A stretch of DNA of 64,000 nt from Peribacillus sp. FSL H8-0477 (GCF_038002765.1 NZ_JBBODE010000001.1:2108001-2172000); one strand, 5' to 3'; shown: positions 28,117-38,648, counted from the stretch's first letter. The notes: a model not told the origin generated them from the letters alone. Made by a program: numbers and translations.

Positions 28117-30189
28117 GTGGATTTGGAAATCCATATTGGACAACGTTTTCGTAAAAGCCCTAAGTACATTCGAGCCATTCTCATTCTCACAACTCTTGCA
28201 GGCCTTTCCCTGTTTTTGTTGTTTCTTTCTCTTATGATCTATGTAAAAATTCTCGGTCCGCCGACCATTGCTGTTCCGCAATCTAGTCTCTATTACAGTG
28301 ACAGTGGAAAATTGATAGGAGAAACAGATATTGGCCAGAAAAGGTATTGGACGGGGCTCTCATCCATCTCTCAAAATCTCATAGACGCGACGATTTCTGT
28401 CGAGGATCGTAAATTTTATAAACATCATGGTTTCGATATAAAAAGGATTGCGGGTGCCTTGATTGCTGATTTAAAAGCATTGGATAAAGTACAAGGTGCT
28501 AGTACGATTACACAGCAATACGCACGGAATCTCTATTTAGGTCATGATAAAACTTGGAGCAGAAAAGCTCATGAAGCGCTTTATACATTAAGACTAGAGA
28601 TGAATTATTCAAAAGAAGAAATTCTCGAAGGCTACTTAAATACGATTTATTATGGACATGGTGTCTATGGCGTTAAGGCAGCTAGTCAGTTTTACTATGG
28701 TGTTGATCCGAGTAAGCTGTCTATTGCTCAAGCCAGTATGCTTGCTGGGATTCCCAAAGGACCTTCACGTTATTCACCTATAGCTAACCCTCAACTGGCT
28801 AAAGATCGCCAATCCCATGTTCTTTCTTCAATGGTTACCCAAACATATATAACTGAAAAGGAACGTGCTCAAGCGGACAAGACCGAACTTACCTTAAATG
28901 GAAAGTACCAAATAGAAAAAAAGAGCCACGCTCCTTTTTTCCAAGATGCGGTTAATTCTGCACTAAAAACACAATTAAAGATTGATAACCGAACCATTGA
29001 AATGGGCGGGTTAAAGGTTTTTACAACATTAAATGTGAAGCAGCAGGAAATTGCTGAAAAAGCATTTGCCGACATTCTATCGAAAGATTCATCCATTCAA
29101 GCAGCGTTGATTACAATGGAACCCAGCACAGGGGAAGTAAAAGCTCTTGTTGGAGGTAGAAATTATCAGGAATCACCCTTTAACCGGGCTACTCAAGCGG
29201 TTCGTCAGCCTGGCTCTACCATTAAGCCGCTCCTTTACTATTCTGCGCTAGAAAGCGGCTTTACACCTTCTACTACATTGTTGAGCGAGCCAACCACCTT
29301 TACATTTGATAAGGGGGAACCATCATATACGCCCCATAACTATAACAACCAGTATGCCAATGGTGAACTCACTCTAGCGCAGGCCATCGCACTCTCCGAT
29401 AATGTCTATGCCGTGAAGACTCACTTATATTTAGGAAAAGATGCATTGATTAAAACCGCTCGGAAATTTGGCATTACGGCAAAAATGGCCCATGTACCTT
29501 CTCTTGCACTAGGAACATCCGGCGTAAGACCTATCGAAATGGTCAATGCATACAGTATCTTAGCTAATGGCGGAAAAGAAGTGGAGCCAACTTTCATTAC
29601 CAAGGTAGAAAATGCAAAGGGTGAGGTTATTTTCGAGTCAGCTCCTCAAGAAAAACAACTTCTTGATCCTGCTCGAACGGCAGTTATGAACGGGATGTTA
29701 ACTGGAGTGTTTGATTCAAAATTAAACGGATATACCAAAGTAACAGGCAGCACCATCCTTCCTGAAATATCAAGGATATATGCTGGTAAATCGGGTTCCA
29801 CCTCTACGGACAGCTGGATGATTGGCTATACACCAGAGTTAGTGACTGGGGTGTGGACTGGGTACGACCAAACAAAGAAAATTACTAATCCTACGGAAAA
29901 GATGTATGCGAAAAAGCTCTGGATTCGTTTTATGGAACAAAGTCTCAAAGGGGAGCCGGTTAAGTCATTTCCGCAGCCAAAAGATGTCATTAATGTTGCT
30001 GTCGATCCGATAAGCGGCAAACTTTCGACCGATGACTGCCCTGTTTCTAGACTTACTGCGTTTGTAAAAGGAACCGAGCCGCAGGAATTTTGCACACAGT
30101 CGAACCCAGAAAAGACAGAAAAGAAGGTCCCCAAGCTAGATGATAAAAAGGCACCATGGTACAAGCGATTCTTAAAAATTTGGCAATAA
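28117..30189 (+). CDS. pbpG: Class A penicillin-binding protein (PbpG/PBP2d-like)
   Basis: A bifunctional peptidoglycan transglycosylase/transpeptidase of about 690 aa with one N-terminal membrane helix (~25-45). GT51 motifs in order: EDRKFYKHHG, GASTITQQYARNL, RKAHEALYTLRLE, EGYLNTIYYGHGVYGVKAAS. Transpeptidase motifs: STIK (GSTIKPLLY), SDN and KSGSTSTD. In B. subtilis pbpG (ywhE) lies next to speE and is expressed in the forespore, so a sporulation role is likely. The start is uncertain: GTG at 28117 (AAGGAAAG 8 nt upstream), TTG at 28123 or GTG at 28108. Confidence 0.92.
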   Translation: MDLEIHIGQRFRKSPKYIRAILILTTLAGLSLFLLFLSLMIYVKILGPPTIAVPQSSLYYSDSGKLIGETDIGQKRYWTGLSSISQNLIDATISVEDRKFYKHHGFDIKRIAGALIADLKALDKVQGASTITQQYARNLYLGHDKTWSRKAHEALYTLRLEMNYSKEEILEGYLNTIYYGHGVYGVKAASQFYYGVDPSKLSIAQASMLAGIPKGPSRYSPIANPQLAKDRQSHVLSSMVTQTYITEKERAQADKTELTLNGKYQIEKKSHAPFFQDAVNSALKTQLKIDNRTIEMGGLKVFTTLNVKQQEIAEKAFADILSKDSSIQAALITMEPSTGEVKALVGGRNYQESPFNRATQAVRQPGSTIKPLLYYSALESGFTPSTTLLSEPTTFTFDKGEPSYTPHNYNNQYANGELTLAQAIALSDNVYAVKTHLYLGKDALIKTARKFGITAKMAHVPSLALGTSGVRPIEMVNAYSILANGGKEVEPTFITKVENAKGEVIFESAPQEKQLLDPARTAVMNGMLTGVFDSKLNGYTKVTGSTILPEISRIYAGKSGSTSTDSWMIGYTPELVTGVWTGYDQTKKITNPTEKMYAKKLWIRFMEQSLKGEPVKSFPQPKDVINVAVDPISGKLSTDDCPVSRLTAFVKGTEPQEFCTQSNPEKTEKKVPKLDDKKAPWYKRFLKIWQ

Positions 30190-30192
30190 AGC

Positions 30193-30232
30193 AAAAAACC
30201 TCGAAAGCCAAGGGAGGCAATCGAGGTTTTTT
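30193..30232 (+). terminator. Terminator of pbpG
   Basis: A 12-bp perfect stem AAAAAACCTCGA/TCGAGGTTTTTT with a 16-nt loop, three bases past the stop; usable in both directions. Confidence 0.88.
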
Positions 30233-30341
30233 GTGTCCTAGTGCTATAGCGTTGATACGCTGATTTCAGTTTACTTATAAACTGTTAATTCGACAAGAAT
30301 TATCCAGTTAAACAAGGTAACATTCACACTTTAGACATATT

Positions 30342-30851
30342 TCAGCCTAAGAGGTCCAGTTTTAATTGTTCAGTAGAACGTGCCCACATACCAGCATCAT
30401 GCTGTTGCAAAAAGTCAGCTAAAATCTTTTTCGATTTCTCGTCCATATGTGAAACAATTATTTTGCGTTTGAGTGATTTATCCATATTGTTTACATGTTC
30501 GGGCAATGATTTGTATCCGCGTCTGATTGACCTGTCTACTGTCATCTCACAGGCAGTTATCCCTGCATACATAGGTCCTTGTTGAGTAGCTTCAATCGTT
30601 ACCCAAACAAGCCAGTAAAGCTTGCCGTTCGGTACCTCTTCTTTTGTTTTTAAAAATTTGATACCTCGTTCAACCGTGCTCCTTGCATGCATAGCACCGA
30701 TATCAACAACAGCATCTCCTGCCTCAACATCAATAATTACCGGCGATATATTATCCAGGGTTAATACACCAGCTCCGTACCCGCCATGTCCTTCTGTCGG
30801 GTCATTTTTAATAATATTAAAGCCCAGCTTTTTCTTAGGTTGTTCTTCCAT
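30342..30851 (-). CDS. ywhD: YwhD family protein
   Basis: A 169-aa conserved Bacillus protein of unknown function, recognised as YwhD from its sequence and its place between ywhC and pbpG. Notable stretches are LGFNIIKNDPTEGHGGYG, AMHARSTVERGIKFL and HDAGMWARSTEQLKLDLLG. No known catalytic motif. ATG at 30851 after AAAGGAGG. It follows ywhC by 27 bp and is probably co-transcribed with it. Confidence 0.86.
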   Translation of the reverse strand: MEEQPKKKLGFNIIKNDPTEGHGGYGAGVLTLDNISPVIIDVEAGDAVVDIGAMHARSTVERGIKFLKTKEEVPNGKLYWLVWVTIEATQQGPMYAGITACEMTVDRSIRRGYKSLPEHVNNMDKSLKRKIIVSHMDEKSKKILADFLQQHDAGMWARSTEQLKLDLLG

Positions 30852-30878
30852 TCCTTACTACCTCCTTTTACAAATATA

Positions 30879-31532
30879 TTAAAAAAAGAACAGCCTGAAA
30901 AATTGATTCATAAGATCATAAATAAACGGGATTACGGTCGAAAAAATCGGTTGTATCGTAATGGCGTTTAATGGTGGAATAATCACCAAGATTAAGAAAA
31001 TAAGTGAACCATAGTTTTCGTATTGTGTCATTTTAGCTCGAGTTGAATTAGATACGAGATCCTCTACAATCCGATAGCCGTCTAATGGCGGAAGCGGAAT
31101 TAAGTTAAAGACGAATAATACCACATTTAGTTGGATTAATTTATTGATAAATGGTTCCACATAAACCGGTATTGGTTGTCCGGACGCGAAAAATGAATAC
31201 AGAATGGCATAACCGATTGCAGCCACTACTAGGTTGCTCAATGGTCCGGCAGCTGATACGAGCACCCCGGCAAGCCTAGGATTCTTAAAATAATATCGAT
31301 TGACCGGTACAGGTTTAGCCCAACCGAATCCTGCTATCAATAGGAGAATGGTCCCGAAAGGATCCAAATGCTTCATCGGATTCAGCGTCACACGCCCTTG
31401 GTTTTTTGCCGTAGGATCCCCGAACTTATACGCGACATAGGCATGAGAAAATTCATGGACAGTGAAGGCAATTAATAGCACAGCCACCACATATGGAATT
31501 TCTTCTAAATTAAACGCTAAAAATCTCTCCAC
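30879..31532 (-). CDS. ywhC: Site-2 protease family membrane metalloprotease (YwhC)
   Basis: A 217-aa multi-pass membrane protein of the M50 family. The zinc motif HEFSH is at residues 26-30 inside the first membrane segment, and the second conserved motif [13 protein letters not shown] follows around residue 140. About five hydrophobic segments. Substrate unknown; YwhC-type proteases are the short class lacking a PDZ domain. Start GTG at 31532 after AAGGGAGAG. Confidence 0.9.
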   Translation of the reverse strand: MERFLAFNLEEIPYVVAVLLIAFTVHEFSHAYVAYKFGDPTAKNQGRVTLNPMKHLDPFGTILLLIAGFGWAKPVPVNRYYFKNPRLAGVLVSAAGPLSNLVVAAIGYAILYSFFASGQPIPVYVEPFINKLIQLNVVLFVFNLIPLPPLDGYRIVEDLVSNSTRAKMTQYENYGSLIFLILVIIPPLNAITIQPIFSTVIPFIYDLMNQFFRLFFF

Positions 31533-31674
31533 ATGGACTCTCCCTTATTGTTTGATACGATTAGTATACAACAAATTCCTATTGAAGAAAAAAAGTTGAG
31601 CTGTCTTCCTTTTCTTGCAATTCGTTTTTTGGTATGAAACACTACTGACATACCGTATGAAAGGAGGACGCTGC

Positions 31675-31860
31675 ATGCCCTATGTAACTGTAAAAATGCT
31701 TGAAGGACGTACAGAGGAACAAAAGAAAGCCTTAGTAGAAAAAGTAACTTTGGCTGTATCTGAAACAACAGGTGCCCCTTCTGAAAACATCACGATTTTC
31801 ATTGAAGAAATGTCAAAAAACCATTATGCCCAAAATGGCGTACGATTCAGCGATAAGTAA
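31675..31860 (+). CDS. ywhB: 4-oxalocrotonate tautomerase family protein (YwhB)
   Basis: A 61-aa tautomerase-superfamily subunit. The catalytic N-terminal proline follows the start Met (MPYVTVKMLEGRTEEQKKALVEKV), as required. B. subtilis YwhB acts on 2-hydroxymuconate-like enols in vitro, but its physiological substrate is unknown. The ATG at 31675 has AAAGGAGG eight bases upstream; the longer open frame is not used. Confidence 0.93.
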   Translation: MPYVTVKMLEGRTEEQKKALVEKVTLAVSETTGAPSENITIFIEEMSKNHYAQNGVRFSDK

Positions 31861-31871
31861 CTACATAAAGG

Positions 31872-31901
31872 AAAAGCTAAGCTTATAACAGCTTAGCTTT
31901 T
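31872..31901. terminator. Bidirectional terminator between ywhB and ywgA
   Basis: A 12-bp perfect stem AAAAGCTAAGCT/AGCTTAGCTTTT between converging genes; it overlaps the ywgA stop region. Confidence 0.85.
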
Positions 31902-32392
31902 CCTTTTAGGGAGTCAATATATTGATATGCCTCGTCAATCTCCTCTATGCTATATCTCTGCTTACTCTTGAGTGTAAAAATCTTTTCCGCTACTTCTTCC
32001 TTCGCCAATGTCTCAAAGTACAACACCGTTGAAACCAGTTCCAAAAAGCGAGCATTTTTTTCATTCATGTCAAGCAGACAATCATCAAGCTTCGGCATGT
32101 CGATTTCGTGCATGTTCATAAATCCTTTTCCCGTTTCGGTAATAGAATAGCAGTATTGGTAATAGCCTGCTTTCTTTTCCTTCACTTCATGTAAATATCC
32201 CATATTACATAGTTCTTCAATTCGCAGTGTCAGCTCTTCTGAATAAGGACCATAGAAATGGAACTCAAATTTTTCTTGAAAAGGAAATGACAGCTTTTTA
32301 GCGATATATATAATCTTCTGCAGCTTCTTCCTGCCTGCAATCTCACCAGCCGCCGCAATGGCATTCATAATTCTAGCGTGCTCCTTGAACAA
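31883..32392 (-). CDS. ywgA: YwgA family protein
   Basis: A 169-aa conserved Bacillus protein of unknown function with the family signature GRKKLQKIIYIAKKLSFPF...FHFYGPYSEELTLRIEELCNMGYL, which resembles winged-helix/antitoxin-like folds. I prefer the TTG at 32392 (MFKEHARIM...), 8 nt after GAGGAGTG; the open frame extends six codons to a GTG at 32410. Directly downstream of ywfO (35-bp gap), so probably co-transcribed. Confidence 0.82.
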   Translation of the reverse strand: MFKEHARIMNAIAAAGEIAGRKKLQKIIYIAKKLSFPFQEKFEFHFYGPYSEELTLRIEELCNMGYLHEVKEKKAGYYQYCYSITETGKGFMNMHEIDMPKLDDCLLDMNEKNARFLELVSTVLYFETLAKEEVAEKIFTLKSKQRYSIEEIDEAYQYIDSLKGKAKLL

Positions 32393-32427
32393 AGGAAAAT
32401 CACTCCTCACACAATATTTCCATCAAA

Positions 32428-33744
32428 CTACTTTTTTTCATCTGCCATCTCAAGCAGCCGGCGAATTTGTTGTTTCACGTTTTTATTTGTCGATTCGTCG
32501 CGCAAAAAATCTGCAGGATAATATAATTTATGATCGGTCCGACGTTTGCCTGAAATCGCTTCGACAATTTCTGATTCTCGTGAAAGCTCACGAATTTCTC
32601 CATTGTTTTTCAATAGATGAATCGGCAGACGTTCTTCTTCCTCACCTGGCCGATAGAAATCATACGGCAAATCCGAGGAAGAGTCTACAACCAAATAATA
32701 GTCAGGATCAATCCCTGCCTTTTTAAACAGCTTTGTTAGTTCAATCAACTTATTCATTTGCTCATTGGAAGGATGAAACTCCGTATATTTAAACAGACGG
32801 CGATTCATAAACCGATTGCAAAGGTCACTTAGTATTTCATCGCGTTCATGTTCCCAGTTTGCAAAATAATATAACATCACCGCTTCATCCATTTTCAAAT
32901 AATCTTTCAAGGTAACATCACCTTTGAAAAGTGAGTGAAAATGAACTGGGTCTTGCTCGAAATGATAGCCCGTCTCAAATAAATACTTAGCTCGATGCAG
33001 CACCTTAGTTAATATCACTTCGGCACTCCGGGTTACCGGGTGAAAATAGACTTGCCAATACATTTGATAGCGGCTCATGATGTAATCTTCTACGGCATGC
33101 ATGCCGCTTTGCTTGATGACAGCTTGATCCTCACGAGGTCTCATAACGCGCATAATTCGTTCCATGTCAAAATGGCCGTAGCTGACCCCGGTAAAATATG
33201 CGTCACGCTGTAGATAATCCATCCGGTCTGCATCAATCTGACTCGATATCAGGCTGACGACGAGTTTACCGCTATAGGTTTTGGCAATGACTTCGGCTAC
33301 TTTCTTGGGAAAGTCATCACCAACATGCTTAAGTACAGTATTCACTTCAGTATCACCAAGAATAATCTTCCTGGTGAATAACTCATGATCAAGGTCAAAT
33401 ACCTTTTCAAATGAGTGAGAAAATGGACCATGTCCTAAATCATGAAGCAATGCTGCACACAATGATAACAGACGCTCTTCTGGATTCCACTCTGGTCTGC
33501 CTTCAAAAACATCATCAATGATTCTGCGGACAATCTCATAAACGCCTAACGAATGACTTAATCGACTGTGCTCCGCACCATGAAAAGTCAAATACGTCGT
33601 CCCTAGCTGTTTTACCCGGCGAAGGCGTTGAAATTCTTTTGTCCCAATTAGATCCCATATTACCCGGTCACGCACGTGAATATAGCGATGAACCGGGTCT
33701 TTAAATACTTTCTCTTCGCTTAACTTTTCACCGGAATATTCCAT
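32428..33744 (-). CDS. ywfO: HD-domain phosphohydrolase (YwfO)
   Basis: A 438-aa metal-dependent HD hydrolase related to dNTP triphosphohydrolases. Metal ligands lie in HSRLSHSLGVYE, LLHDLGHGPFSHSFE (HD) and SSQIDADRMDYLQRD (last Asp). The B. subtilis orthologue has been linked to nucleotide hydrolysis, but the substrate here is inferred. ATG at 33744 after AGAGGGTAGG. Upstream of ywgA and divergent from rsfA. Confidence 0.9.
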   Translation of the reverse strand: MEYSGEKLSEEKVFKDPVHRYIHVRDRVIWDLIGTKEFQRLRRVKQLGTTYLTFHGAEHSRLSHSLGVYEIVRRIIDDVFEGRPEWNPEERLLSLCAALLHDLGHGPFSHSFEKVFDLDHELFTRKIILGDTEVNTVLKHVGDDFPKKVAEVIAKTYSGKLVVSLISSQIDADRMDYLQRDAYFTGVSYGHFDMERIMRVMRPREDQAVIKQSGMHAVEDYIMSRYQMYWQVYFHPVTRSAEVILTKVLHRAKYLFETGYHFEQDPVHFHSLFKGDVTLKDYLKMDEAVMLYYFANWEHERDEILSDLCNRFMNRRLFKYTEFHPSNEQMNKLIELTKLFKKAGIDPDYYLVVDSSSDLPYDFYRPGEEEERLPIHLLKNNGEIRELSRESEIVEAISGKRRTDHKLYYPADFLRDESTNKNVKQQIRRLLEMADEKK

Positions 33745-33870
33745 GGCCTACCCTCTTTTTTATAGTCTGATACTTTTTAGTATAGCTCGTTCTCGACAGG
33801 ATTCCTACCTGTCAGTTTTGGTAAAAATGATGTCATATCGTATGAAGTCCTGTTGTTTCAACATTTTTAT

Positions 33871-33880
33871 TGTCGAAAAT
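33871..33880 (+). promoter_or_regulatory. Candidate Spo0A box in the ywfO-rsfA gap
   Basis: TGTCGAAAAT contains the 0A-box core TGTCGAA. The 375-bp gap (33745-34119) is otherwise AT-rich with no gene. The site is 240 bp from rsfA and 130 bp from ywfO; a single heptamer match is weak evidence. Confidence 0.3.
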
Positions 33881-34119
33881 ATTTTTCTTATCTTATTGTG
33901 TCTATATTTTTAGTAAAAACACATTCTGCACTTCTTACATACCACTCTAAAGAGATGAAAAACCTTGCTGTTCACTTTAAAAAACTAGTATCCTTCCAAG
34001 TTTTTGGTATAAAAAGTCTAACATCTGGCGACAATGAAGACTAGAACAACATATATAATCTAAAGTCATGACAAATAATTTACAAGAAAGTATAAATTAC
34101 CAGAAAAGGAGTAGATATT

Positions 34120-34848
34120 ATGAAAGTTCGTCAAGATGCATGGACCGAAGAAGATGATTTATTACTAGCTGAAACCGTTCTCCGGCATGTTCGGGAAGGA
34201 AGCACACAATTAAATGCCTTTGAAGAAGTAGGAGATAAATTAAACCGTACGTCTGCCGCTTGTGGATTCCGCTGGAATGCCGTTGTCCGTCATACTTATG
34301 ACAAGGCACTGTCTCTAGCAAAAAAACAACGGAAGCAACGGAAACGGATACTAGGAAAGGACCTTGGAGGCAAGAAACGTTTACTATATACCCCTCCAAC
34401 ACCAACCATATCCGATATAACTATTCCAGCCAATCAATCTGTTGAAGAGGACATAGAAACTAGTATTCATTTAGATACAGAGGTTGAAACTCCATATATA
34501 CCAATGGAATATGTAGAAAAAGAACAATCACACACTCAGAATCTTTCACTTGATGCTGTAATTACTTATTTAAAATCTATGAATGGTACCAGCCTTCAGC
34601 TTGAAGTATTACGTACCGAAAATGAGAGACTGAAATATGAATTAAACGATGTAAGAAAACGGAATCAGGAGCTTGAAAGAAAAGTAAATCACTTAGAGCA
34701 AGATACGGGACTGATTCAAGAAGATTATGAAACACTAATGAAAATTATGAACCGCGCTCGTAAACTCGTCTTATTAGAAGAAGATGACCGGCCGGCAACA
34801 AAATTTAAGATGGACAGAAATGGTAATTTAGAAAAAGTTGCCGAGTAA
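34120..34848 (+). CDS. rsfA: Prespore-specific regulator RsfA family
   Basis: A 242-aa DNA-binding protein. The N-terminal Myb/SANT-like domain ([19 protein letters not shown]...[13 protein letters not shown], residues ~6-62) is followed by a Lys/Arg-rich tract ([14 protein letters not shown]), a variable acidic middle and a coiled coil at ~165-215 ([17 protein letters not shown]...[13 protein letters not shown]). In B. subtilis RsfA (YwfN) adjusts sigma-F-dependent transcription in the forespore. AAAAGGAG precedes the ATG. Confidence 0.9.
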   Translation: MKVRQDAWTEEDDLLLAETVLRHVREGSTQLNAFEEVGDKLNRTSAACGFRWNAVVRHTYDKALSLAKKQRKQRKRILGKDLGGKKRLLYTPPTPTISDITIPANQSVEEDIETSIHLDTEVETPYIPMEYVEKEQSHTQNLSLDAVITYLKSMNGTSLQLEVLRTENERLKYELNDVRKRNQELERKVNHLEQDTGLIQEDYETLMKIMNRARKLVLLEEDDRPATKFKMDRNGNLEKVAE

Positions 34849-34917
34849 CGCTTGTTAAATGGAGGCTCGCCTTCATCTAGGGAGAGAGAGCAGGCAGCAG
34901 CCTGTCTAATAGATTAT

Positions 34918-34960
34918 AAAAAAATCTGGTCAGTTCCTTACGGAAGCACCAGATTTTTTT
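34918..34960. terminator. Bidirectional terminator between rsfA and lipL
   Basis: A 12-bp stem AAAAAATCTGGT/ACCAGATTTTTT with an inner TTCC/GGAA pairing, between converging genes. Confidence 0.88.
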
Positions 34961-34962
34961 AC

Positions 34963-35808
34963 TTATTCATCTATCTTTTGAAACACCTTATCATTTCGTT
35001 CTACCACTCGTTCTAGATACGCTTCATACTGCGGCCATTCATCTGCCTCAAGCTGTGAAGATGTTAGTTGACCTGCAGACTGCTTAAGTACTTGCAGCAA
35101 TCTCAACATCACATCAGCTACTGACGAACTGCCAAGCAATTCATCGAGTGATGCCATCACCTCTGGTTGAATGTCTGGATACGTAACCTTCGTTTCATGT
35201 GTGCCTTTAGCTGCATCATAAAATCCTTTTACTAAGCTCGCACGTTCTGAACCGCTGCCGGAAACACAAAGATAGATTTGTACCGCTACCCCATTACGAA
35301 TGCGGCGCTGAGAGATTCCAGCAAACTTTTTTCCGCCAATACTTAAATCATAACTTCCAGGACAGTAGGAACCGGTTATTTCCATTGCTTCAATATCTAG
35401 TGGAAATTCAGCAAACATCTTTCTAACAAGCTCGAGCATCGTTTCATAACCACGATTAATTTCAATCCGATGATCTCCCTCTGGAAAGACGAGTGAAATA
35501 TTCAACACACCCGTATCAAGGACTACAGCAAGTCCGCCTGAATTTCTCACAATGACTGAGTATCCTTGTTCAGTAAGGTACTCTATTCCCTTTTTTAACA
35601 ATGGCAATCTCGTATCTTGAATACCCAAAACAATCGTTTTATCATGGACCCACGTTCGTGCAGCTGCTGGCGAATTTCCACTTCCAACAGAAGCACATAA
35701 AGTATCATCGACCGCAAAGGAATTTAGTGCTGACATCCCAAGTCCAATCGATGACTGATCAATAATCCGCCATACAGGCTGAACCAATAACGAACCTGCT
35801 TCATTCAT
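34963..35808 (-). CDS. lipL: Octanoyl-[GcvH]:protein N-octanoyltransferase
   Basis: A 281-aa amidotransferase (B. subtilis YwfL) that moves octanoyl groups from GcvH to the E2 subunits of lipoate-dependent dehydrogenases. The catalytic Cys is in [47 protein letters not shown] is the other conserved element. I start at the ATG at 35808, preceded by AAAGGAAG, giving exactly the B. subtilis length; the upstream ATG at 35838 sits next to a TATAAT and has a poorer site. Follows pta. Confidence 0.93.
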   Translation of the reverse strand: MNEAGSLLVQPVWRIIDQSSIGLGMSALNSFAVDDTLCASVGSGNSPAAARTWVHDKTIVLGIQDTRLPLLKKGIEYLTEQGYSVIVRNSGGLAVVLDTGVLNISLVFPEGDHRIEINRGYETMLELVRKMFAEFPLDIEAMEITGSYCPGSYDLSIGGKKFAGISQRRIRNGVAVQIYLCVSGSGSERASLVKGFYDAAKGTHETKVTYPDIQPEVMASLDELLGSSSVADVMLRLLQVLKQSAGQLTSSQLEADEWPQYEAYLERVVERNDKVFQKIDE

Positions 35809-35865
35809 AGTTACGCTTCCTTTATGTTCAAAATTCATTCCTGCCCATTATACCATGTTGCTACC

Positions 35866-36843
35866 TTAACTCCGAAGGGCTTGAGCAGCAGTTATGATGG
35901 CTAATTTATAGACGTCTTCCTCATTACATCCGCGCGATAAATCGTTGACTGGACGATTGAGACCTTGAAGGATCGGACCTACTGCTTCAAAATTTCCTAA
36001 TCGCTGTGCAATTTTATAGCCGATATTCCCAGATTCCAAGCTCGGGAAAACAAATACATTCGCATCCCCTTGAATTAATGAACCTGGTGCTTTTTTCGCA
36101 GCTACAGATGGAATAAATGCTGCATCAAATTGAAACTCTCCGTCGACGATAAGAGTGGGATCTAATTCTTGTGCCAGTTGAACAGCCTCTGATACCCGTT
36201 CTGTTTCCGGAGAATGTGCGGAACCCTTTGTTGAGAAGCTTAGCATCGCAACTTTTGGCTCAATATCAAACATCCTCGCCGTTTTAGCACTTTCTACTGC
36301 TATCTCTGCAAGGTCTTTATTGTCCGGAGCTATATTGATGGCACAGTCACCAAACACATACTTTTCCTCACCGCGCACCATGATAAATGCCCCTGACGTC
36401 TTGGCTACGCCTTCCTTGGTGCGGATAATTTGCAGCGCTGGACGCACGGTATCAGAAGTAGAATGCGCTGCACCACTTACCAGCCCGTCCGCTTTATTCG
36501 TATGAACAAGCATCGTCCCAAAATAGTTTTCATCTAATAGAATGTTTCGTGCTTCAGCATCTGAAGCTTTTCCACGCCGCGCTTCAACAAATGAAGCTGC
36601 AAGCTCATCCATTAAAATATAGTGTTGAGGGTCATAAATTTCCGCTGCCTCAAGTGAAACACCTAAGTGTTTCGCTTTATCTTGAATCTGCTCAATATTC
36701 CCAATTAATACAGGTGTTAATAGCTTTTCTTCTGCCAGCCTGGCTGCTGCAGTAAGTACTCGTTCATCAAGACCTTCTGGAAAAACAATTCTTAAATTAT
36801 TACCACTGATTTTCGCTTTTAACGTGTCGAAGATATCTACCAT
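35866..36843 (-). CDS. pta: Phosphate acetyltransferase
   Basis: A 325-aa enzyme that converts acetyl-CoA and phosphate to acetyl phosphate in overflow metabolism. Short single-domain type: LRIVFPEGLDERVL, LLDENYFGTMLV, DGLVSGAAHSTSDTVRPALQ, SFSTKGSAHSPE and NVFVFPSLESGNIGYKI. The ATG at 36843 is 9 nt after GAGGAGG, preferred over an upstream in-frame start. Divergent from hemQ. I found no convincing cre in the 290-bp upstream gap. Confidence 0.96.
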   Translation of the reverse strand: MVDIFDTLKAKISGNNLRIVFPEGLDERVLTAAARLAEEKLLTPVLIGNIEQIQDKAKHLGVSLEAAEIYDPQHYILMDELAASFVEARRGKASDAEARNILLDENYFGTMLVHTNKADGLVSGAAHSTSDTVRPALQIIRTKEGVAKTSGAFIMVRGEEKYVFGDCAINIAPDNKDLAEIAVESAKTARMFDIEPKVAMLSFSTKGSAHSPETERVSEAVQLAQELDPTLIVDGEFQFDAAFIPSVAAKKAPGSLIQGDANVFVFPSLESGNIGYKIAQRLGNFEAVGPILQGLNRPVNDLSRGCNEEDVYKLAIITAAQALRS

Positions 36844-37134
36844 TTTTAACTTCCTCCTCATGTTCTGCGAGATTTGTATATGTATTTGTTATTCCTATTA
36901 TTGTACAACAGCAAACATTTACTTCCTAACCTGCGCACTGGATATTTTTTCATTTCCACACTTGCTCAATGTTCACATATAACTATTTTTAGTGATTATC
37001 ACCTATGTCTACAGGGTAAAATAAGATTTATGAACGTTTTTTGAACATTCGCTTACTGGCCGCTAAAACATTATCTTTACAGCATTCTATGGTATAGTAT
37101 GGATATAGAAATGAACTATTAGGAGTGAAGAAGA

Positions 37135-37878
37135 ATGAGTCAAGCAGCACAAACATTAGACGGATGGTATTGTTTACATGACTTCCGCCTAATTGACTGG
37201 ACATCATGGAAATTATTAAGCAGTGACGAGCGCCAAACAGCCCTTGCAGAATTCCAAGGATTAATGGAAAAATGGAATGCTGTTCAAGATCAAAAAACAG
37301 GCAGTCACGCGACCTATTCAATCGTAGGACAAAAAGCTGATTTCATGATGATGTTTGTTCGTCCAACAATGGAAGAATTAAACGAAATCGAAATGGAATT
37401 TAATAAATCGAAGCTTGCTGAGTATACAATTCCTGCTTATTCTTATGTGTCAGTAGTAGAGTTAAGCAACTATCTTCCAAGTGAAGAGGATCCTTACCAA
37501 AACGCACATGTTCGTTCAAGACTTTATCCAATTCTTCCAAAAGCAAGCCATATCTGCTTCTATCCAATGGATAAAAAGCGTGAAGGCAACGATAACTGGT
37601 ACATGCTTCCAATGGACGAGCGTAAAAGCTTAATGCGTTCGCATGGTTTGATTGGTCGTTCATACGCTGGAAAAGTGAAACAAATTATCTCAGGTTCAGT
37701 TGGATTTGATGACTATGAATGGGGCGTTACGCTATTTGCTGATGACGTACTTCAATTCAAAAAATTAATTTATGAAATGAGATTTGATGAAGTGAGTGCC
37801 CGCTATGCAGACTTCGGTACTTTCTTTGTCGGAAACATTCTTCCAGAAGAAAATTTCCAAGCTTTTTTCACTGTATAA
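37135..37878 (+). CDS. hemQ: Coproheme decarboxylase (chlorite-dismutase-like)
   Basis: A 247-aa HemQ/YwfI, which makes heme b from coproheme III in the Gram-positive coproporphyrin-dependent pathway. Tyr143 ([11 protein letters not shown]), the radical-forming Tyr equivalent, and His170 (MRSHGLIGR), the proximal heme ligand equivalent, are conserved. Divergent from pta as in B. subtilis. Start ATG after AGGAGTG. Confidence 0.96.
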   Translation: MSQAAQTLDGWYCLHDFRLIDWTSWKLLSSDERQTALAEFQGLMEKWNAVQDQKTGSHATYSIVGQKADFMMMFVRPTMEELNEIEMEFNKSKLAEYTIPAYSYVSVVELSNYLPSEEDPYQNAHVRSRLYPILPKASHICFYPMDKKREGNDNWYMLPMDERKSLMRSHGLIGRSYAGKVKQIISGSVGFDDYEWGVTLFADDVLQFKKLIYEMRFDEVSARYADFGTFFVGNILPEENFQAFFTV

Positions 37879-37894
37879 TTCAATAAACTCAGTC

Positions 37895-37924
37895 AGTCTC
37901 CAGATGAATCTGGAGACTTTTTTT
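37895..37924 (+). terminator. Terminator of hemQ
   Basis: AGTCTCCAGA/TCTGGAGACT stem with a 4-nt loop followed by TTTTTTT. Confidence 0.92.
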
Positions 37925-38123
37925 ATGTCTGCAAATGTCACCTCTCTTTTTACTTTGATAGGCTGTCATAAAAAGGCAAACCTTCCCATACATATGAACT
38001 AGTGAAGTATGTAATTTCTTGAGGCAATCTAAGCCGCGTTTGAGCGCAGTTTACGATTCATCTTTATCACGTAAGATGTTAGAACAGCTCATTTCTATAT
38101 TTTAGATATTTGGAGGGAAAGCG

Positions 38124-38636
38124 ATGAAGCAAAACAATATTCCAAATCCATATGAAAGCTACAACCCAAATCAGTATCAGCCTTATCTAGATGTTAGACA
38201 GCAGCCACAGCAGTCCTATCCGCAGGGGCAGCAAGGTTATCAGCAGCAACAGCAGCCCATGCAACAGCAATACCAACCCATGCAGCAGCAGCCGCAGTTT
38301 ACCCAACAACCAGGTACCCAAAGCGGCGGTCCTGTAATACCAGGTATGCTGCCCGTGGAAGAATCCTACATTGAAAACATCCTTCGTCTTAATAAAGGAA
38401 AGTTAGTCACCATTTACGCAACATTTGAGGGGAATAAAGAATGGAATGCTAAGATTTTCAAAGGAATTATTGAAGCAGCAGGGCGCGATCATGTAATCAT
38501 TAGCGACCCACAAACGGGCCTTCGTTATCTGATTCCAATGGTGTATCTGGATTATGCCACGTTCGACGAAGAAATCGAGTACGAATATCCATATGCCACC
38601 GGACCGGTAAACTTAGCCTCTTACCCTCCAAGATAA
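38124..38636 (+). CDS. gerQ: Spore coat protein GerQ
   Basis: A 170-aa spore coat protein (YwdL), cross-linked by transglutaminase and needed for coat localisation of CwlJ during germination. The first ~70 residues are Gln/Pro/Tyr-rich and low-complexity (QQGYQQQQQPMQQQYQPMQQQ), supplying glutamines for cross-linking. The conserved C-terminal domain starts at PVEESYIENILRLNKGKLVTIY and includes AAGRDHVIISDPQTGLRYLIP. ATG after TGGAGGG. Confidence 0.94.
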   Translation: MKQNNIPNPYESYNPNQYQPYLDVRQQPQQSYPQGQQGYQQQQQPMQQQYQPMQQQPQFTQQPGTQSGGPVIPGMLPVEESYIENILRLNKGKLVTIYATFEGNKEWNAKIFKGIIEAAGRDHVIISDPQTGLRYLIPMVYLDYATFDEEIEYEYPYATGPVNLASYPPR

Positions 38637-38648
38637 TGATATCCATAC